Shown: positions 1 through 9,702, numbered from the stretch's first letter. The stretch: 64,000 bases of DNA from Breznakiella homolactica (GCF_016616095.2 NZ_CP067089.2:4526001-4590000); one strand, 5' to 3'. Notes: generated from the letters alone by a model not told the origin. Made by a program: numbers and translations.

Positions 1-1614
1 CTGCGCGAAACGGTAGAGTGTGTCGGTCCGTTCCAGGTATGACTGGCCCTGGGACAGGGTGGTACCGCCGGTGATGGGATGTTCAATGATAAGCCGTTTC
101 GCTTCCCCGGCGGCATTGCGGATGCTGTATTTCCGTTCATAGCTTACCTTCCGGATGATGCTCATGACACCGCCGCTCACGGTCACACTGGTAACTACCC
201 GGGATTGGGACTGGCTCGCGCTGCCGGTTACCGAGAGGTCATCGCCGAATGAAATGAGGCGTTTTTCGTTCTCCGGGAAAAACTCTATCAGCGCGTCCCC
301 GCCATAGGTTCCTCCGTCGAATACCGTAATCGGACCGGCGGGAAGCTTCATACCCGTGCTGTTGGTCAGTTCCGCGCTGATGGCGGGGTTGATCATCCCG
401 CCCCGCGCCGCCTGGGCTCCGGAAAATACCAGAACCTTTTCGGCTTTGACCGCGGACTCGACTAAAGGCACCATGGCGCTCTGCTGGCGGGGAAGGGTCA
501 CCGGGGTTTTTAGGGTGAATTCAAACTGATCTCCCGCGGCTCTGCCTGCCGCGGTGGTCACGGTTCCGCCGGAAACACTACCCGGTGCCGGGGCTGCCGG
601 AGCGTATACTGAGGATTCGGACATTACCGCCGACTTCTGCGAGAGCCTCGCGTAATCGTCGTACGCCATATCCTTAGATTCTTCGGGGTAATCATTCCGG
701 CCGTATCCGGAATCGTAGGTCCTTGCCTCGGCGATTCCCGCGATGGCCAGCGGAAGGGTTGGCCTGGACAGATAATAGGGCTGATACAGATTCTGGATAA
801 ACGAAACCGGCTTTCCGGTAACCAGGGAAAGCTGCACGTTTTCCCAGTCCATGTCACTGTCGTTGTCGATGATTGCCCACCCCTGGAGCAGGGGTTTATC
901 CTGGTTCAGGTCGAGCCGGTAGGAAACCTTCCAGATCGGCGCTGGAATAACGTAGCTCAGGCTCACATTCCGTGCCCCGGTCCCGGGGAGCATGACGGAA
1001 AGATTCCTGCTTTCCGAAGCGTTGGACGCGGCGATAAGGTCCAGGGCCCGGTTAAAGTCGCTTTGTACTGCCGGATCCATAAAGGAAAATGAGGAAATAT
1101 CCCTGAGAGCGATTACCTCCATTCCCTTGGAGCTCAGGATGGAAACATAGGGTTCCGCAGCTCCGGAATCCTTCATGGCCCGGTATTCCACACCGATTAT
1201 TCTTCCGCTGACGGGACTCGGTGTGTACACCTGGATTTCACTTCCCTTAAGATTTTCCAGAATCTCGACTGTACCGGGATTGCCGGACAGGTCTATTTTC
1301 AGGCTCTTCAGTGTGCGGTACAGGGTCGTTTCCGAAGCGTACCGCACCGAGGGGGAGGACGAACCGGGATCGTTGATTACCAGTGACTTTAAGGCGTCAT
1401 TGAGGGCCGCTTTGTTAAACGGCAGCAGCACCTCTCCGTTCCCGGAAATATTTCCGGTGTGCTCGAAAAATGCCACCCCGGAAGAAAAAACCGACAGCCT
1501 CCGGAGGGGAAGATCCTGGCTCTGACCGGTCTGAGCCGCCGCCCGCATGCCGGGAAACAGCGATAATACGATTATTGCTGAAAAAAAACCGAAATACCGT
1601 GCTCTGCAATTCAT
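1..1614 (-). CDS. Exported DUF4139-domain protein (partial, C-terminus beyond window)
   Basis: An open frame of 538 codons runs from an ATG at 1614 to the window edge without a stop, so the C-terminus is missing. AGGAA lies about 8 nt upstream of this ATG. The N-terminus (MNCRARYFGFFSAIIVLSLF) is a signal peptide. An N-terminal DUF4140-like beta region is followed by a stretch reading DNDSDMDWENVQLSLVTGKP and then PYYLSRP, which is the hallmark of DUF4139. That family is related to mucoidy inhibitor A and has no established biochemical role. The protein probably sits in the periplasm or outer envelope. It diverges from ftsH, leaving a 260-bp gap for both promoters. Confidence 0.8.
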   Translation of the reverse strand, partial: MNCRARYFGFFSAIIVLSLFPGMRAAAQTGQSQDLPLRRLSVFSSGVAFFEHTGNISGNGEVLLPFNKAALNDALKSLVINDPGSSSPSVRYASETTLYRTLKSLKIDLSGNPGTVEILENLKGSEIQVYTPSPVSGRIIGVEYRAMKDSGAAEPYVSILSSKGMEVIALRDISSFSFMDPAVQSDFNRALDLIAASNASESRNLSVMLPGTGARNVSLSYVIPAPIWKVSYRLDLNQDKPLLQGWAIIDNDSDMDWENVQLSLVTGKPVSFIQNLYQPYYLSRPTLPLAIAGIAEARTYDSGYGRNDYPEESKDMAYDDYARLSQKSAVMSESSVYAPAAPAPGSVSGGTVTTAAGRAAGDQFEFTLKTPVTLPRQQSAMVPLVESAVKAEKVLVFSGAQAARGGMINPAISAELTNSTGMKLPAGPITVFDGGTYGGDALIEFFPENEKRLISFGDDLSVTGSASQSQSRVVTSVTVSGGVMSIIRKVSYERKYSIRNAAGEAKRLIIEHPITGGTTLSQGQSYLERTDTLYRFAQ

Positions 1615-1811
1615 ACATTGTTTCCTTTTTTTCGTTCTGAATTTACCATAATTCTACTCCCTTTCGTAATAATTGAGAAGGGAACCTATGGTACAGCCTC
1701 TCCCTCAATATAACAAAAATTTATCCCCCGAAGTTTCAGAAAACAGCCACATTAGGCTTTTTTTTTGTATATTAATAGTAGAAAGGAGATACAATCCGGG
1801 TTTCCGGAAAA

Positions 1812-1853
1812 GGGACGCATAGGTCCCATGGAAAAGCCTGAGCGGTTTTCCAT
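1812..1853 (+). promoter_or_regulatory. Tandem hairpins in the ftsH leader
   Basis: Two adjacent inverted repeats lie 20-60 nt before the ftsH start. GGGAC (1812-1816) pairs with GTCCC (1823-1827), and ATGGAAAA (1828-1835) pairs with TTTTCCAT (1846-1853). The second hairpin coincides with an 11-codon frame including stop (ATG 1828, TAA 1858-1860) that ends before the ftsH Shine-Dalgarno AAGGAG. A leader-type control such as a temperature- or translation-sensitive element is possible, but nothing here matches a known class. Confidence 0.35.
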
Positions 1854-1874
1854 AAAATAAGGAGCGGAATAGGT

Positions 1875-3845
1875 ATGGATAACAATCAGATTGACAATAA
1901 CGACAGGAAACAAACGCCTGAAAGACATAGCCCCAACATATTTAATTTTCTGATCATCGGATTAATTCTTACGTTTGCATTGAATATTATGGTTTCCAAC
2001 CGTATGGCGAACCAGAAAGTACAGATAGAATACAGCCAGTTCATCCAGCTGGTGGAAAGCGATACGGTAAAACAGGTACAGATTGAAACGGACCAGATAG
2101 CCCTGACCCTCAAACCCGAAGCGGACCGCGCGGAAGTGCAGCGGATCCTCGGGACAGAGGAAAATACCGCTGAACCCGCGCCGCAGAACCGGTTTCAGCA
2201 GATGGCCGAACAGGCCCGGCAGAACCAGGTGTACTACACCGGCCGGATCGAAGACCCGGGCCTGACCGAACGGCTCCTGGCCCACGACGTGGCCTTCTAC
2301 CGCCCCATCGTCCAGAACAACCCCATCATGAGCTTCATCACCAGCTGGATCTTCCCGATTGTGATCTTCTACGTGATCTACTACTTCCTGATGCGGAGCC
2401 TGTCCAAGCGGATGGGCGGCGCCGGCGGCATGGGCGGCCTGATGAATGTGGGGAAATCGAAAGCCAAGTTCTACGATATGGAAAAGAACACCGGCGTGAC
2501 CTTCAACGATGTGGCCGGCCAGGATGAGGCGAAGGAAAGTCTGACGGAAATGGTGGACTTCCTGCACAGCCCCGAGAAGTACCAGGAGATCGGCGCGGTG
2601 CAGCCCAAGGGCGCGCTGCTGGTGGGTCCCCCGGGAACGGGCAAGACCCTGCTGGCGAAGGCGGTGGCCGGGGAAGCGAAGGTGCCCTTCTTCTCGATAT
2701 CGGGCTCCGAGTTTGTGGAAATGTACGTGGGTGTTGGCGCGAGCCGGGTGCGGGACCTGTTTGAGCAGGCGAAGAAGCAGGCGCCGTGTATCATCTTTAT
2801 TGACGAGATAGACGCGATCGGGAAGAGCCGAGACAACCAGCTGGGGAGCAACGACGAACGGGAACAGACCCTGAACCAGCTGCTGAGCGAGATGGACGGG
2901 TTTGATTCGTCCAAGGGCATCCTGATACTGGCTGCGACGAACCGGCCGGAGGTACTGGACAAGGCATTGCTGCGGCCCGGGCGGTTTGACCGGCGGGTGA
3001 TTGTGGAGAAACCCGATCTTCCGGGACGGGAAGCGATATTGGCGGTGCACGCGAAGAAGGTGACCCTTGGTGCTGACGTGAATCTGCGTGACATAGCGCT
3101 GGCGACCAGCGGGGCCGCGGGAGCGGACCTGGCGAACATGGTGAACGAGGCGGCGGTGCGTGCGGTGCGGCTTGGACGGAAGGAAGTGCTGCAGGAAGAC
3201 CTGATGGAAGCGGTGGAAGTGGTGATTGCGGGCAAGGAGAAGAAGGACCGGATCATGAACGCGAAGGAGAAGCGGATGGTTGCGTTCCATGAGGTGGGCC
3301 ACGCGCTGGCGAGCGCTTTGCAGAAGAACAGCCAGCCGGTACAGAAGATCACGATCGTGCCGCGGACCATGGGGAGTCTTGGCTATACGATGAACATGCC
3401 CGAGGAGGAACGGTATCTTCTGACGAAGGGCGAGTTGCTGGCGCGGATAACGACGCTGCTGGCGGGGAGAGCCGCTGAGGAAGTAGAGTTCGGAGAGATG
3501 AGCACGGGAGCGTCGAATGACATAGAGCGGGCGACGAAGCTTGCGCGGACCATGGTGACGCAGTACGGGATGAGCGACAAGTTCGGGATGATGGGACTTG
3601 AGAGTACCCAGAACCAGTATCTTGACGGACGGAATGTGTTTACGGGATCTGAGAGTACGGGAGCTGCGGTGGACGGAGAGGTATCGAAGATCATCGATGG
3701 GTGTCATGATGAGGCGCTGAAGCTGCTTCGTGAGAACAAGGATAAGCTGGTTGAGATAGCTGAGTTCCTGGTGGAGAAGGAGACTATTACCGGCGAACAG
3801 TTCATGGAGATACTTAACCGAAACAAGAACGCGGCCATCGCCTGA
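1875..3845 (+). CDS. ftsH: ATP-dependent zinc metalloprotease FtsH
   Basis: A membrane-bound AAA+ protease that extracts and degrades misfolded or short-lived membrane and cytosolic proteins; it works as a hexamer. The 656 residues show TM1 (about 23-40), a periplasmic domain, TM2 (about 152-172), Walker A GPPGTGKT (251-258), Walker B IIFIDE (306-311), the SRH region around RPGRFDRR and the zinc site HEVGH (472-476, usually HEAGH). Length fits the family. AAGGAG sits 9 nt before the ATG. The gene stands alone, ended by a strong terminator. From about codon 200 on, Ala is mostly GCG, Val GTG and Glu often GAG, unlike the AT-richer first part and unlike neighbouring genes. Confidence 0.97.
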   Translation: MDNNQIDNNDRKQTPERHSPNIFNFLIIGLILTFALNIMVSNRMANQKVQIEYSQFIQLVESDTVKQVQIETDQIALTLKPEADRAEVQRILGTEENTAEPAPQNRFQQMAEQARQNQVYYTGRIEDPGLTERLLAHDVAFYRPIVQNNPIMSFITSWIFPIVIFYVIYYFLMRSLSKRMGGAGGMGGLMNVGKSKAKFYDMEKNTGVTFNDVAGQDEAKESLTEMVDFLHSPEKYQEIGAVQPKGALLVGPPGTGKTLLAKAVAGEAKVPFFSISGSEFVEMYVGVGASRVRDLFEQAKKQAPCIIFIDEIDAIGKSRDNQLGSNDEREQTLNQLLSEMDGFDSSKGILILAATNRPEVLDKALLRPGRFDRRVIVEKPDLPGREAILAVHAKKVTLGADVNLRDIALATSGAAGADLANMVNEAAVRAVRLGRKEVLQEDLMEAVEVVIAGKEKKDRIMNAKEKRMVAFHEVGHALASALQKNSQPVQKITIVPRTMGSLGYTMNMPEEERYLLTKGELLARITTLLAGRAAEEVEFGEMSTGASNDIERATKLARTMVTQYGMSDKFGMMGLESTQNQYLDGRNVFTGSESTGAAVDGEVSKIIDGCHDEALKLLRENKDKLVEIAEFLVEKETITGEQFMEILNRNKNAAIA

Positions 3846-3861
3846 TAAATAGAAAACATAT

Positions 3862-3896
3862 AAAAAAGCCGTATAGTATTCCTATACGGCTTTTTT
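3862..3896. terminator. Bidirectional intrinsic terminator between ftsH and pfp
   Basis: The stem GCCGTATAG (3868-3876) pairs perfectly with CTATACGGC (3882-3890) over a 5-nt loop. It is flanked by A6 on the left and T6 on the right, so it can end both ftsH and the convergent pfp. Confidence 0.9.
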
Positions 3897-3946
3897 ATTC
3901 TCAGATCCCGTTTAGCACCGCGGATTGCCGCGGCTTATAATAAAGT

Positions 3947-5599
3947 TTAATGTTCCAGCTGCAGGGTTTTCGTCGGCTGGTCGCAAACTTCCGCGGGGCC
4001 GTAATACTGGATCGCTCCGGGGAAGAGGAAGCTCGTTTCCACCGCCCAGGTGCCGCGCTTGGAAGCGAAGGTTTTGAAGGGCTTGCCTTCGAGTTCGACC
4101 AGGGCTTTTCTGATGACCGGTTTTTTCGATCCGTGGCGCTGTTCCATGTTCATCATCATCGTAAGGGGAACGCCGCCGGCGATCCATTTATCCGCGGGTG
4201 CCACCAGGTTCCTGACACTGGAGATATATCCGGTCAGGCCCGACGCGATCAGCACAAAGGCGCTGAATCCCAGGGAGTAGCAGTAATCGGCGTCAAAGTT
4301 CGAGGGAAACGCGCACCGGCCTTCATACCCGAAGAAATGTCCCAGGGCGCTGAATTTCCCGTCGTATTTGCCGGCTTTCTTAAGTTCCGCCAGTTTTTTC
4401 TCCGTCATGCCGATGAGAAGCTTTTCGGTTTCGATCCGGGATACCTGGACATTGCCGTGGGGGTCCCGGTCCATGAGGAGCTGCTTCGCGATATCCTGGG
4501 GAAGGCTGGCGAAGAGCGCGGATGATTCCGCCGAAAGTTTGCTTCCGAGCCATGCGCTCTGGTCCTCAAAGGAGGGCAGGGCCAAAAATTCATCCGCGTT
4601 AATAGCCATGATGTCATTGAGTTCCGCGATGAGTTTTTTCATTTCGGGAATGAATTCCACAAGACCCTCAGGGATGAGGACTACACCGTAGTTCTGCTTT
4701 TTGGCGGCCCGCTGAACCACGGAATCACAGATCTGGTCCACCACCTGGCCCAGGGACATTTTTTTCGCTTCCACTTCTTCGGAAATAAGGCAGATGTTCG
4801 GCTGGGTCTGGAGCGCGCATTCCAGGGCAATATGGCTGGCGGACCGGCCCATCAGTTTTATAAAATGCCAGTATTTTTTCGCGCTGTTTGAATCCCGTTC
4901 AATATTTCCGATGAGCTCGCTGTAGGTTTTAACCGCAGTGTCAAAACCGAAGGACGCCTCGATATGTTCATTCTTGAGATCCCCGTCAATGGTTTTCGGA
5001 CATCCGATAACCTGGGTGGGTGATCCTTTGTCCAGGAAATATTCCGCCAGAAGAGCGGCGTTTGTATTGGAATCGTCGCCGCCGATTATTACCACCGCCT
5101 GGAGATCCAGTTTCTTCGCCGTTTCCAGGGACGCGGCGAACTGTTCCGGTGTTTCAATCTTGGTCCGGCCGGAACCGATCATGTCGAAGCCGCCGGTGTT
5201 CCGGTATTCATCCATCATGGAATCGGTGATTTCCACGGTTTTATTATCCGTGAGGCCGCTGGGTCCTCCGAGGAATCCGTACAGCTTTGATTCTTTGTTG
5301 CCTTTTTTAAGGCCGTCATACAGTCCGGCGATAACATTGTGACCCCCCGGGGCCTGGCCGCCGGACAGGATAACGCCGACATTCAGCTTCCTGCGTATTT
5401 TGTCGTTGCTGCCGGAGGCGAATTTAACAATAGGTTTTCCGTAGCTGTGTTTGAAAAGGGACTTCAGTTCCGCCTGGTCCGCGATGGATTCGGTGGGATC
5501 TCCGAATTCCAGGGCAATATTGTCCACCGGCTGGGATAAACTTGCAGGAAGTTTCGGGTTATACGCGTAACGGGCTTTCTGCAGGGCTGATAATTCCAT
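3947..5599 (-). CDS. pfp: Pyrophosphate-dependent 6-phosphofructokinase (long type)
   Basis: Transfers phosphate between pyrophosphate and fructose 6-phosphate, a reversible glycolytic step that spares ATP; typical of spirochaetes and other anaerobes. The 550-aa length matches the long PFP class. Visible motifs are the N-terminal phosphate loop [15 protein letters not shown] (from about residue 74), GGDDSN (173-178), whose second Asp marks PPi rather than ATP use, PKTIDGD (201-207) carrying the catalytic Asp, and [22 protein letters not shown] precedes the ATG. It is downstream of the CoA-binding gene on the same strand, but a 146-bp gap with a candidate promoter suggests its own transcript. 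It complements gap, pgk and tpiA at the other end of the window. Confidence 0.96.
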   Translation of the reverse strand: MELSALQKARYAYNPKLPASLSQPVDNIALEFGDPTESIADQAELKSLFKHSYGKPIVKFASGSNDKIRRKLNVGVILSGGQAPGGHNVIAGLYDGLKKGNKESKLYGFLGGPSGLTDNKTVEITDSMMDEYRNTGGFDMIGSGRTKIETPEQFAASLETAKKLDLQAVVIIGGDDSNTNAALLAEYFLDKGSPTQVIGCPKTIDGDLKNEHIEASFGFDTAVKTYSELIGNIERDSNSAKKYWHFIKLMGRSASHIALECALQTQPNICLISEEVEAKKMSLGQVVDQICDSVVQRAAKKQNYGVVLIPEGLVEFIPEMKKLIAELNDIMAINADEFLALPSFEDQSAWLGSKLSAESSALFASLPQDIAKQLLMDRDPHGNVQVSRIETEKLLIGMTEKKLAELKKAGKYDGKFSALGHFFGYEGRCAFPSNFDADYCYSLGFSAFVLIASGLTGYISSVRNLVAPADKWIAGGVPLTMMMNMEQRHGSKKPVIRKALVELEGKPFKTFASKRGTWAVETSFLFPGAIQYYGPAEVCDQPTKTLQLEH

Positions 5600-5693
5600 G
5601 ACTTTCTCCTTGACGGTTGCGCTGTGATCTACCGCACCGTAATGCGGAATCCTGCGCTTCAGCAGGGCCGGCGGTGCTGTTCATGATAGCACT

Positions 5694-5723
5694 ATACTAC
5701 CGAAAAAAGCGGCCTAATTACAA
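5694..5723 (-). promoter_or_regulatory. Candidate sigma-70-type promoter for pfp
   Basis: On the minus strand TTGTAA (5723-5718) is followed after 18 nt by TAGTAT (5699-5694). It lies in the gap upstream of pfp. This is a pattern match only. Confidence 0.4.
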
Positions 5724-5745
5724 GGATCGAAGGGCGAAAACCGGA

Positions 5746-6123
5746 TTAAAACTGGCCGGTGCCGAGCAGCACCAGAGTGCACGCGTGGAGCCATGGAATC
5801 CCCGATGCATCCAAAGCCTTCTCGAGTTCGGGGTTCTCGGCTCCGGGGTTGAGAATTACCCGGGATGGTTTTACGCGGATGATATCCGGTATTAAGGGAG
5901 TTGACCGTTTCGCTGAGAGATAGACCGTGACCGTATCCAGGGGAACCGGTATCTTTGAAAGATCCGGAACCGCGGAAATACCCAGTACGGAAACGAGTTC
6001 CGGGTGGACAGGGTACACAGTGTACCCGTCTCCCTTGAGCCGTTCCACGGCTTTATAGGCGTACCGTTCCGGGTTGCCGCTTGCCCCCAATACCGCTACG
6101 GTACGGACATTGTTTTTTTTCAT
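5746..6123 (-). CDS. CoA-binding (Rossmann-fold) domain protein
   Basis: A 125-residue single-domain protein of the CoA_binding_2 (YccU-like) family. The glycine-rich nucleotide loop VAVLGASGNPERYAYK is at residues 9-24, followed by YPVHP (about 37) and the NPGAE segment (about 92) common in this family. Such small proteins bind CoA in structures, but their cellular role is unsettled. GGAG lies about 10 nt before the ATG. It follows the UMP kinase gene by 46 nt on the same strand, so co-transcription is likely. Confidence 0.85.
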   Translation of the reverse strand: MKKNNVRTVAVLGASGNPERYAYKAVERLKGDGYTVYPVHPELVSVLGISAVPDLSKIPVPLDTVTVYLSAKRSTPLIPDIIRVKPSRVILNPGAENPELEKALDASGIPWLHACTLVLLGTGQF

Positions 6124-6169
6124 TTTTTAATACTCCGTTTTTTAAATCTATTGACTGCTCCGCCGGCTA

Positions 6170-6853
6170 TTAGCCGATGGTGGTACCCACAAAGGGTTCT
6201 CCGCTGAATAATTTTTTGAGATTCGGCAGGTCTTTTCCCGCAGCGCAGATAACCTGGATACCGATTTTTGCCGCGTGTCTGCTCGCGATGGGATCAAAGG
6301 GAACATTCTTCCCGGGGACCCATTCATCACCTACCATGGCGCGGAAATCCGCCCAGGAAATGGTATCAATGGGTTTCGCGTCGGGGTTCTTTTTCGGGTC
6401 ATCGGTATATACCCGTTCAATATTTGAAAGGTTTATGACCCGGTCCGCCTGGAACCGTTCCGCCAGCAGAACCGCGTCGTAATCCGAGGAAAAACCGGGC
6501 TTCCATCCGGCGGCGACCAGAACCCGTCCCACAAGGGGCCCCACTTGGGTTGGGTCAATAACCACATCCTGGGTGCACCAGTCTCCCATGACGGCCTTAA
6601 CCAGCTGAGCGTTGAGCCGGGTCGCCATGACGCCGATCCAGTCCGCCTGCTCATCGATACCGCCGCCGGTCACAGCGCGGTACGCCTTCTGCCACGTCCG
6701 CGCCGGTCCGCCGCCGCCGATTACGAAAATAAACCGCCGTTTTTCGTCCTGCTCGAATATTTCCCCGATCAGCGCTACAAAATTGCGGAGAAATTCTTCA
6801 TCAACGGAATCCGGCGCGACGATGGATCCTCCCAGGGATATAACAGTAACCAT
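6170..6853 (-). CDS. pyrH: Amino-acid-kinase-family UMP kinase, archaeal type
   Basis: Phosphorylates UMP to UDP for pyrimidine nucleotide supply. The 227-aa chain is an amino acid kinase fold with N-terminal phosphate loop SLGGSIV (6-12), FVIGGGGPAR (about 43-52) and the NLSNIERVYTDDPKKNPDAK segment that binds ATP. Short length and the PGFSSDYDAVLLAE segment resemble archaeal UMP kinases (pyrH_arch) more than the roughly 240-aa bacterial enzyme. It is not next to rpsB, tsf or frr, the usual bacterial setting. GAGGAGG precedes the ATG. UMP kinase function is from family resemblance; another substrate cannot be excluded. Confidence 0.82.
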   Translation of the reverse strand: MVTVISLGGSIVAPDSVDEEFLRNFVALIGEIFEQDEKRRFIFVIGGGGPARTWQKAYRAVTGGGIDEQADWIGVMATRLNAQLVKAVMGDWCTQDVVIDPTQVGPLVGRVLVAAGWKPGFSSDYDAVLLAERFQADRVINLSNIERVYTDDPKKNPDAKPIDTISWADFRAMVGDEWVPGKNVPFDPIASRHAAKIGIQVICAAGKDLPNLKKLFSGEPFVGTTIG

Positions 6854-6914
6854 ACAACCTCCTCATGGCCGCGGATAAACCCTCAGTGAACTCACGCGTT
6901 ATTGCGGTCACCGG

Positions 6915-8555
6915 TTAGTGAGCGTACACACCGGTAATTATAATATCACTCCACAGGGATGAATAGGACTCCAGGGAGCCAACCGCTTCTTCCCATACAT
7001 TCTGCAGCGCGTAACCCCGGTCGCGGCTGACGGTCCTTCCCCGGGAATCCATCTGGGAAAGCTGCGCCTGTCCGCGGGAGAAGGTTATGCGCTGGCTGTC
7101 AATATTTCCGAAATAATACGCGGCCCGGTCCTGGCGGGTATTCATCACATCGGAAAAAGCTCCCGATCCAAGGGCGGGGTCCACCGGAATCCAGCCGAGG
7201 CCGTCGATCCAGAATTCTGCCCAGTAATGGCGTCCGATGGCCCGGGACCTGTCTACCAGGATCCCCGAAACGGGCAGGGCGGGGATGCCCGACGCCCTGG
7301 CAAGGGAGCAGAAGAGAAGCGCTCCCTGGTACGCGTCCGCCTGGCCGCTGGCCAGAGCTTCCAGGGCGCCGCCCTCCAGGGGTTCTCTCTGAATTTCCAT
7401 ATCCTTTATAAGCCAGTCGTATATTCTTTGGGCTTTCAGGTAGGGGTTGCGTTCCCTGCCGGTTATCCTGGCAGACTGTTCCGTAATTTCCGGATCATTT
7501 GAAGGAATCAGCGGCGCCGCCGCCGTGTAGGCCGTATGCAGCGCCGAATTGCCGGTTTGGCGTATGGACTGGGGCCGGATGTCGGTTTCCACCGCGTACA
7601 CTTCAACAAGGTATGAAAGGGTCACACGGGCTGCGGCTTCGTTCTGGAGATTGGAAAACCGGAACAGTGCCGAACCCTGATGGTTTTCAATAAAAGGTTC
7701 CATACTCCTGGCAAGGAGCTGGGCTTCCTTCTGGGAAGCGGATGTTTCCGGGAGCGGCATCCAGAGGTACAGGCTGTTCTGGCCTGAGGATTCCTGGACT
7801 TTAATATCCACGGAATAGGAAATGGCGTAACTCCGTTTGTCCTTGAAGGTTTTTGAGCCGGGCTTGCCGGAAACATCAAAGAACACGGGCATACTGTTTC
7901 CCCGGGGGGTTTTTATCTCCACATTGCCGCTTATTGCCCCGTCGGGAACCCTGATGCGGATTTCCCGTTCATTCCATAATTCATAGCCGAAATCTGTTTC
8001 TGATACCGCGACCTGGGACGGCCGGGCAACCTCAGCCGGCGCCGCGGGCCCGGCTTCCGCGTCCCAGGCAAAAAAGATACGGCTTCCCTCCCGGGATGAT
8101 CCGAAATTCTGCCCCAGGATGGTTACCGCGGAACCTATGGCGCCGGCGGACGGTTCAATCGAAAGAATCCGCGGGCCGATCCCCACGGCGGGGCCCCGTA
8201 CCGAGTGGGGCATAGTCGCCCGGTTCGAAAAAAGGGCGGCGTTGCTTTTTTCCTTGCCGGTATACACGTACACCAGCCCGGAATCCCCGAATTCCGGAAC
8301 CCGCACGGATATCCGGTTATCGCTCCATTCAATGTATGAAGAAGCCGTGGGCGGTGCGCCGGCGATAGTGACGTAGGATTCATCCCGGTCTTCGCCGAAG
8401 TTTTCTCCGTGGATTGTGAGAACTTCCCCCATCATACCGATTCTCGGATCGATGGCGGTGATAACCGGGGTCTGTTTCGTACAGGAACTCCAGCACGGAA
8501 ACATACACAGAAACAGGAAAAACCGAAGAGTGATCACCGCCGGAGATTTTTTCAT
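6915..8555 (-). CDS. Lipoprotein with two IPT/TIG domains and a transglutaminase-like domain lacking the catalytic Cys
   Basis: The 546-residue protein starts with a signal peptide whose lipobox leads to Cys25 (WSSC). Two IPT/TIG immunoglobulin-like domains follow (about 30-115 and 128-228), then a linker beta region and a transglutaminase-like core (about 365-470). His443 (RHYWAEFW) and Asp459 (PVDP) of the usual Cys-His-Asp triad are present. The Cys position, four residues before the conserved Ala of this helix, is Ala408 (ADAYQGA). A Cys exists at 416 but not in the catalytic register. I infer a binding or scaffolding role in the envelope. It is the last gene of the ECF sigma operon, 8 nt after its neighbour. 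Confidence 0.82.
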   Translation of the reverse strand: MKKSPAVITLRFFLFLCMFPCWSSCTKQTPVITAIDPRIGMMGEVLTIHGENFGEDRDESYVTIAGAPPTASSYIEWSDNRISVRVPEFGDSGLVYVYTGKEKSNAALFSNRATMPHSVRGPAVGIGPRILSIEPSAGAIGSAVTILGQNFGSSREGSRIFFAWDAEAGPAAPAEVARPSQVAVSETDFGYELWNEREIRIRVPDGAISGNVEIKTPRGNSMPVFFDVSGKPGSKTFKDKRSYAISYSVDIKVQESSGQNSLYLWMPLPETSASQKEAQLLARSMEPFIENHQGSALFRFSNLQNEAAARVTLSYLVEVYAVETDIRPQSIRQTGNSALHTAYTAAAPLIPSNDPEITEQSARITGRERNPYLKAQRIYDWLIKDMEIQREPLEGGALEALASGQADAYQGALLFCSLARASGIPALPVSGILVDRSRAIGRHYWAEFWIDGLGWIPVDPALGSGAFSDVMNTRQDRAAYYFGNIDSQRITFSRGQAQLSQMDSRGRTVSRDRGYALQNVWEEAVGSLESYSSLWSDIIITGVYAH

Positions 8556-8563
8556 GGGAAAAA

Positions 8564-9130
8564 TTATTCCTTTGTCAGAGTCTGTGTTTGGGAGCTGTTA
8601 TCCTTCGGGGGATTCCCGGAAAGTCCCGCTGACGGCCGGGCAGAGGATTGGGAATAGGGATTCAGTTCAAGCTGAATGACTATCTGGGCGTTGTTTTTGT
8701 CTTTTTCCGGTCCCAGGGGGAAGAAATAGATCTTCTCTCCGAAATCCAGGGGAATGGTCTGTATGTTGGTATTGTACCGGACCCCGCCTTCATTGGGGAG
8801 TTCGATCCAAACCTGCCCCTGGGCAACCATCAGGGTGCTGTTGCCGTGTCCGAGATACGGGGTGAACTGGGCGACAACGACGATATTCTGTCCGACAACC
8901 TGTATGGAAACCGGCCGGCCGGGGGTCGTTGTTTTTGAGATGTCGGAATTCCAGACAACTTCCTGGTTCTGCTCGACAATCCCGGCGGAAATATCCAGGA
9001 CCAAAATCTGGTCCTGCGTATCCAGAGCCGGCTTGTCCGGCATGGACTCCTGGGCATAAACCGACGTCAGGGTCAGGAGGAATAACCCGCTGACGGCACC
9101 GATGTTTTTAACAATCCAGCGGAGCATCAT
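8564..9130 (-). CDS. Exported protein of unknown function in the ECF sigma operon
   Basis: 188 residues with a clear signal peptide ending near VYAQ (about 27). The rest is mostly predicted beta structure with a hydrophilic Ser/Gln/Thr-rich tail, and no motif I recognise. The start overlaps the anti-sigma stop as ATGA, so translation is coupled. The position between the anti-sigma factor and the TIG lipoprotein suggests a periplasmic target or sensor of the sigma system. That is inference from context only. Confidence 0.7.
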   Translation of the reverse strand: MMLRWIVKNIGAVSGLFLLTLTSVYAQESMPDKPALDTQDQILVLDISAGIVEQNQEVVWNSDISKTTTPGRPVSIQVVGQNIVVVAQFTPYLGHGNSTLMVAQGQVWIELPNEGGVRYNTNIQTIPLDFGEKIYFFPLGPEKDKNNAQIVIQLELNPYSQSSARPSAGLSGNPPKDNSSQTQTLTKE

Positions 9131-9702
9131 GGAGTTATGGTTCTCCCAGAATAATCGGCCGCGCGGATAAGGGTAGGTTCCCCGTAACTCATAAAATTAC
9201 GGCTTTCCGGAAGCCGGATAATTACGATATCCGTCCCGGATTCCTGGGTTTCCAGGTACTGGAGCACCCCCGCCATACTGGACGCCGGGATTATTCCCGG
9301 TGCGTCGGCGCTGACGCTGGCCATGGCCGCGTTGGCGTCAGGAATCTGCCGGGCCCGGGCGGGCCCTCCGGCCATAACGGCTATAAAGGCGATAACGAGC
9401 ATCGCCGCCACCGCGGCGGGAAGCGGAATGGAACGCTGCCATACCGGGACATGGCGCCGCTCTTCGGTGCGGGCGGCAGTTTCCATGCGGCTGAGGTTTT
9501 CCCACACCCGGGCTTTGGCTGCCTCCATGGCGGCATCATTTTCAGCGGCGCCGCATGAGACCGGCCGGGACAGTTTGGCATACGTCTCAAGCCGCGCCGC
9601 GCACGCGGGGCAGCCTGAAATGTGCTGTTCCATTTTTTCTTTCCAGGGGGAGGGGAGCTCCGCATCAAGGTATACGGAAAGAATCTGGCGATCAGGACAC
9701 AT
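9127..9702 (-). CDS. Anti-sigma factor with zf-HC2 zinc finger
   Basis: A single-pass membrane anti-sigma factor that would hold the upstream ECF sigma factor inactive. The N-terminal zinc-binding motif HISGCPAC (H-x3-C-x2-C) is followed by a cytoplasmic helix region, a TM segment (PAAVAAMLVIAFIAVMAGG) and a periplasmic tail. I chose the ATG at 9702 because AAAGGA lies 8 nt upstream; a TTG at 9720 and an ATG at 9711 are in frame. The gene overlaps the sigma stop by 11 nt and the next start by 4 nt, so the three are translationally coupled. Confidence 0.85.
   Translation of the reverse strand: MCPDRQILSVYLDAELPSPWKEKMEQHISGCPACAARLETYAKLSRPVSCGAAENDAAMEAAKARVWENLSRMETAARTEERRHVPVWQRSIPLPAAVAAMLVIAFIAVMAGGPARARQIPDANAAMASVSADAPGIIPASSMAGVLQYLETQESGTDIVIIRLPESRNFMSYGEPTLIRAADYSGRTITP

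Noticed and set aside
1962-3707. 581-codon open frame antisense to ftsH (and 2471-3370, 299 codons)
   Set aside because: It lies wholly inside ftsH, has His/Arg/Leu-rich low-information sequence, no ribosome site, and follows from the GCG/GTG/GAG codon bias of ftsH.
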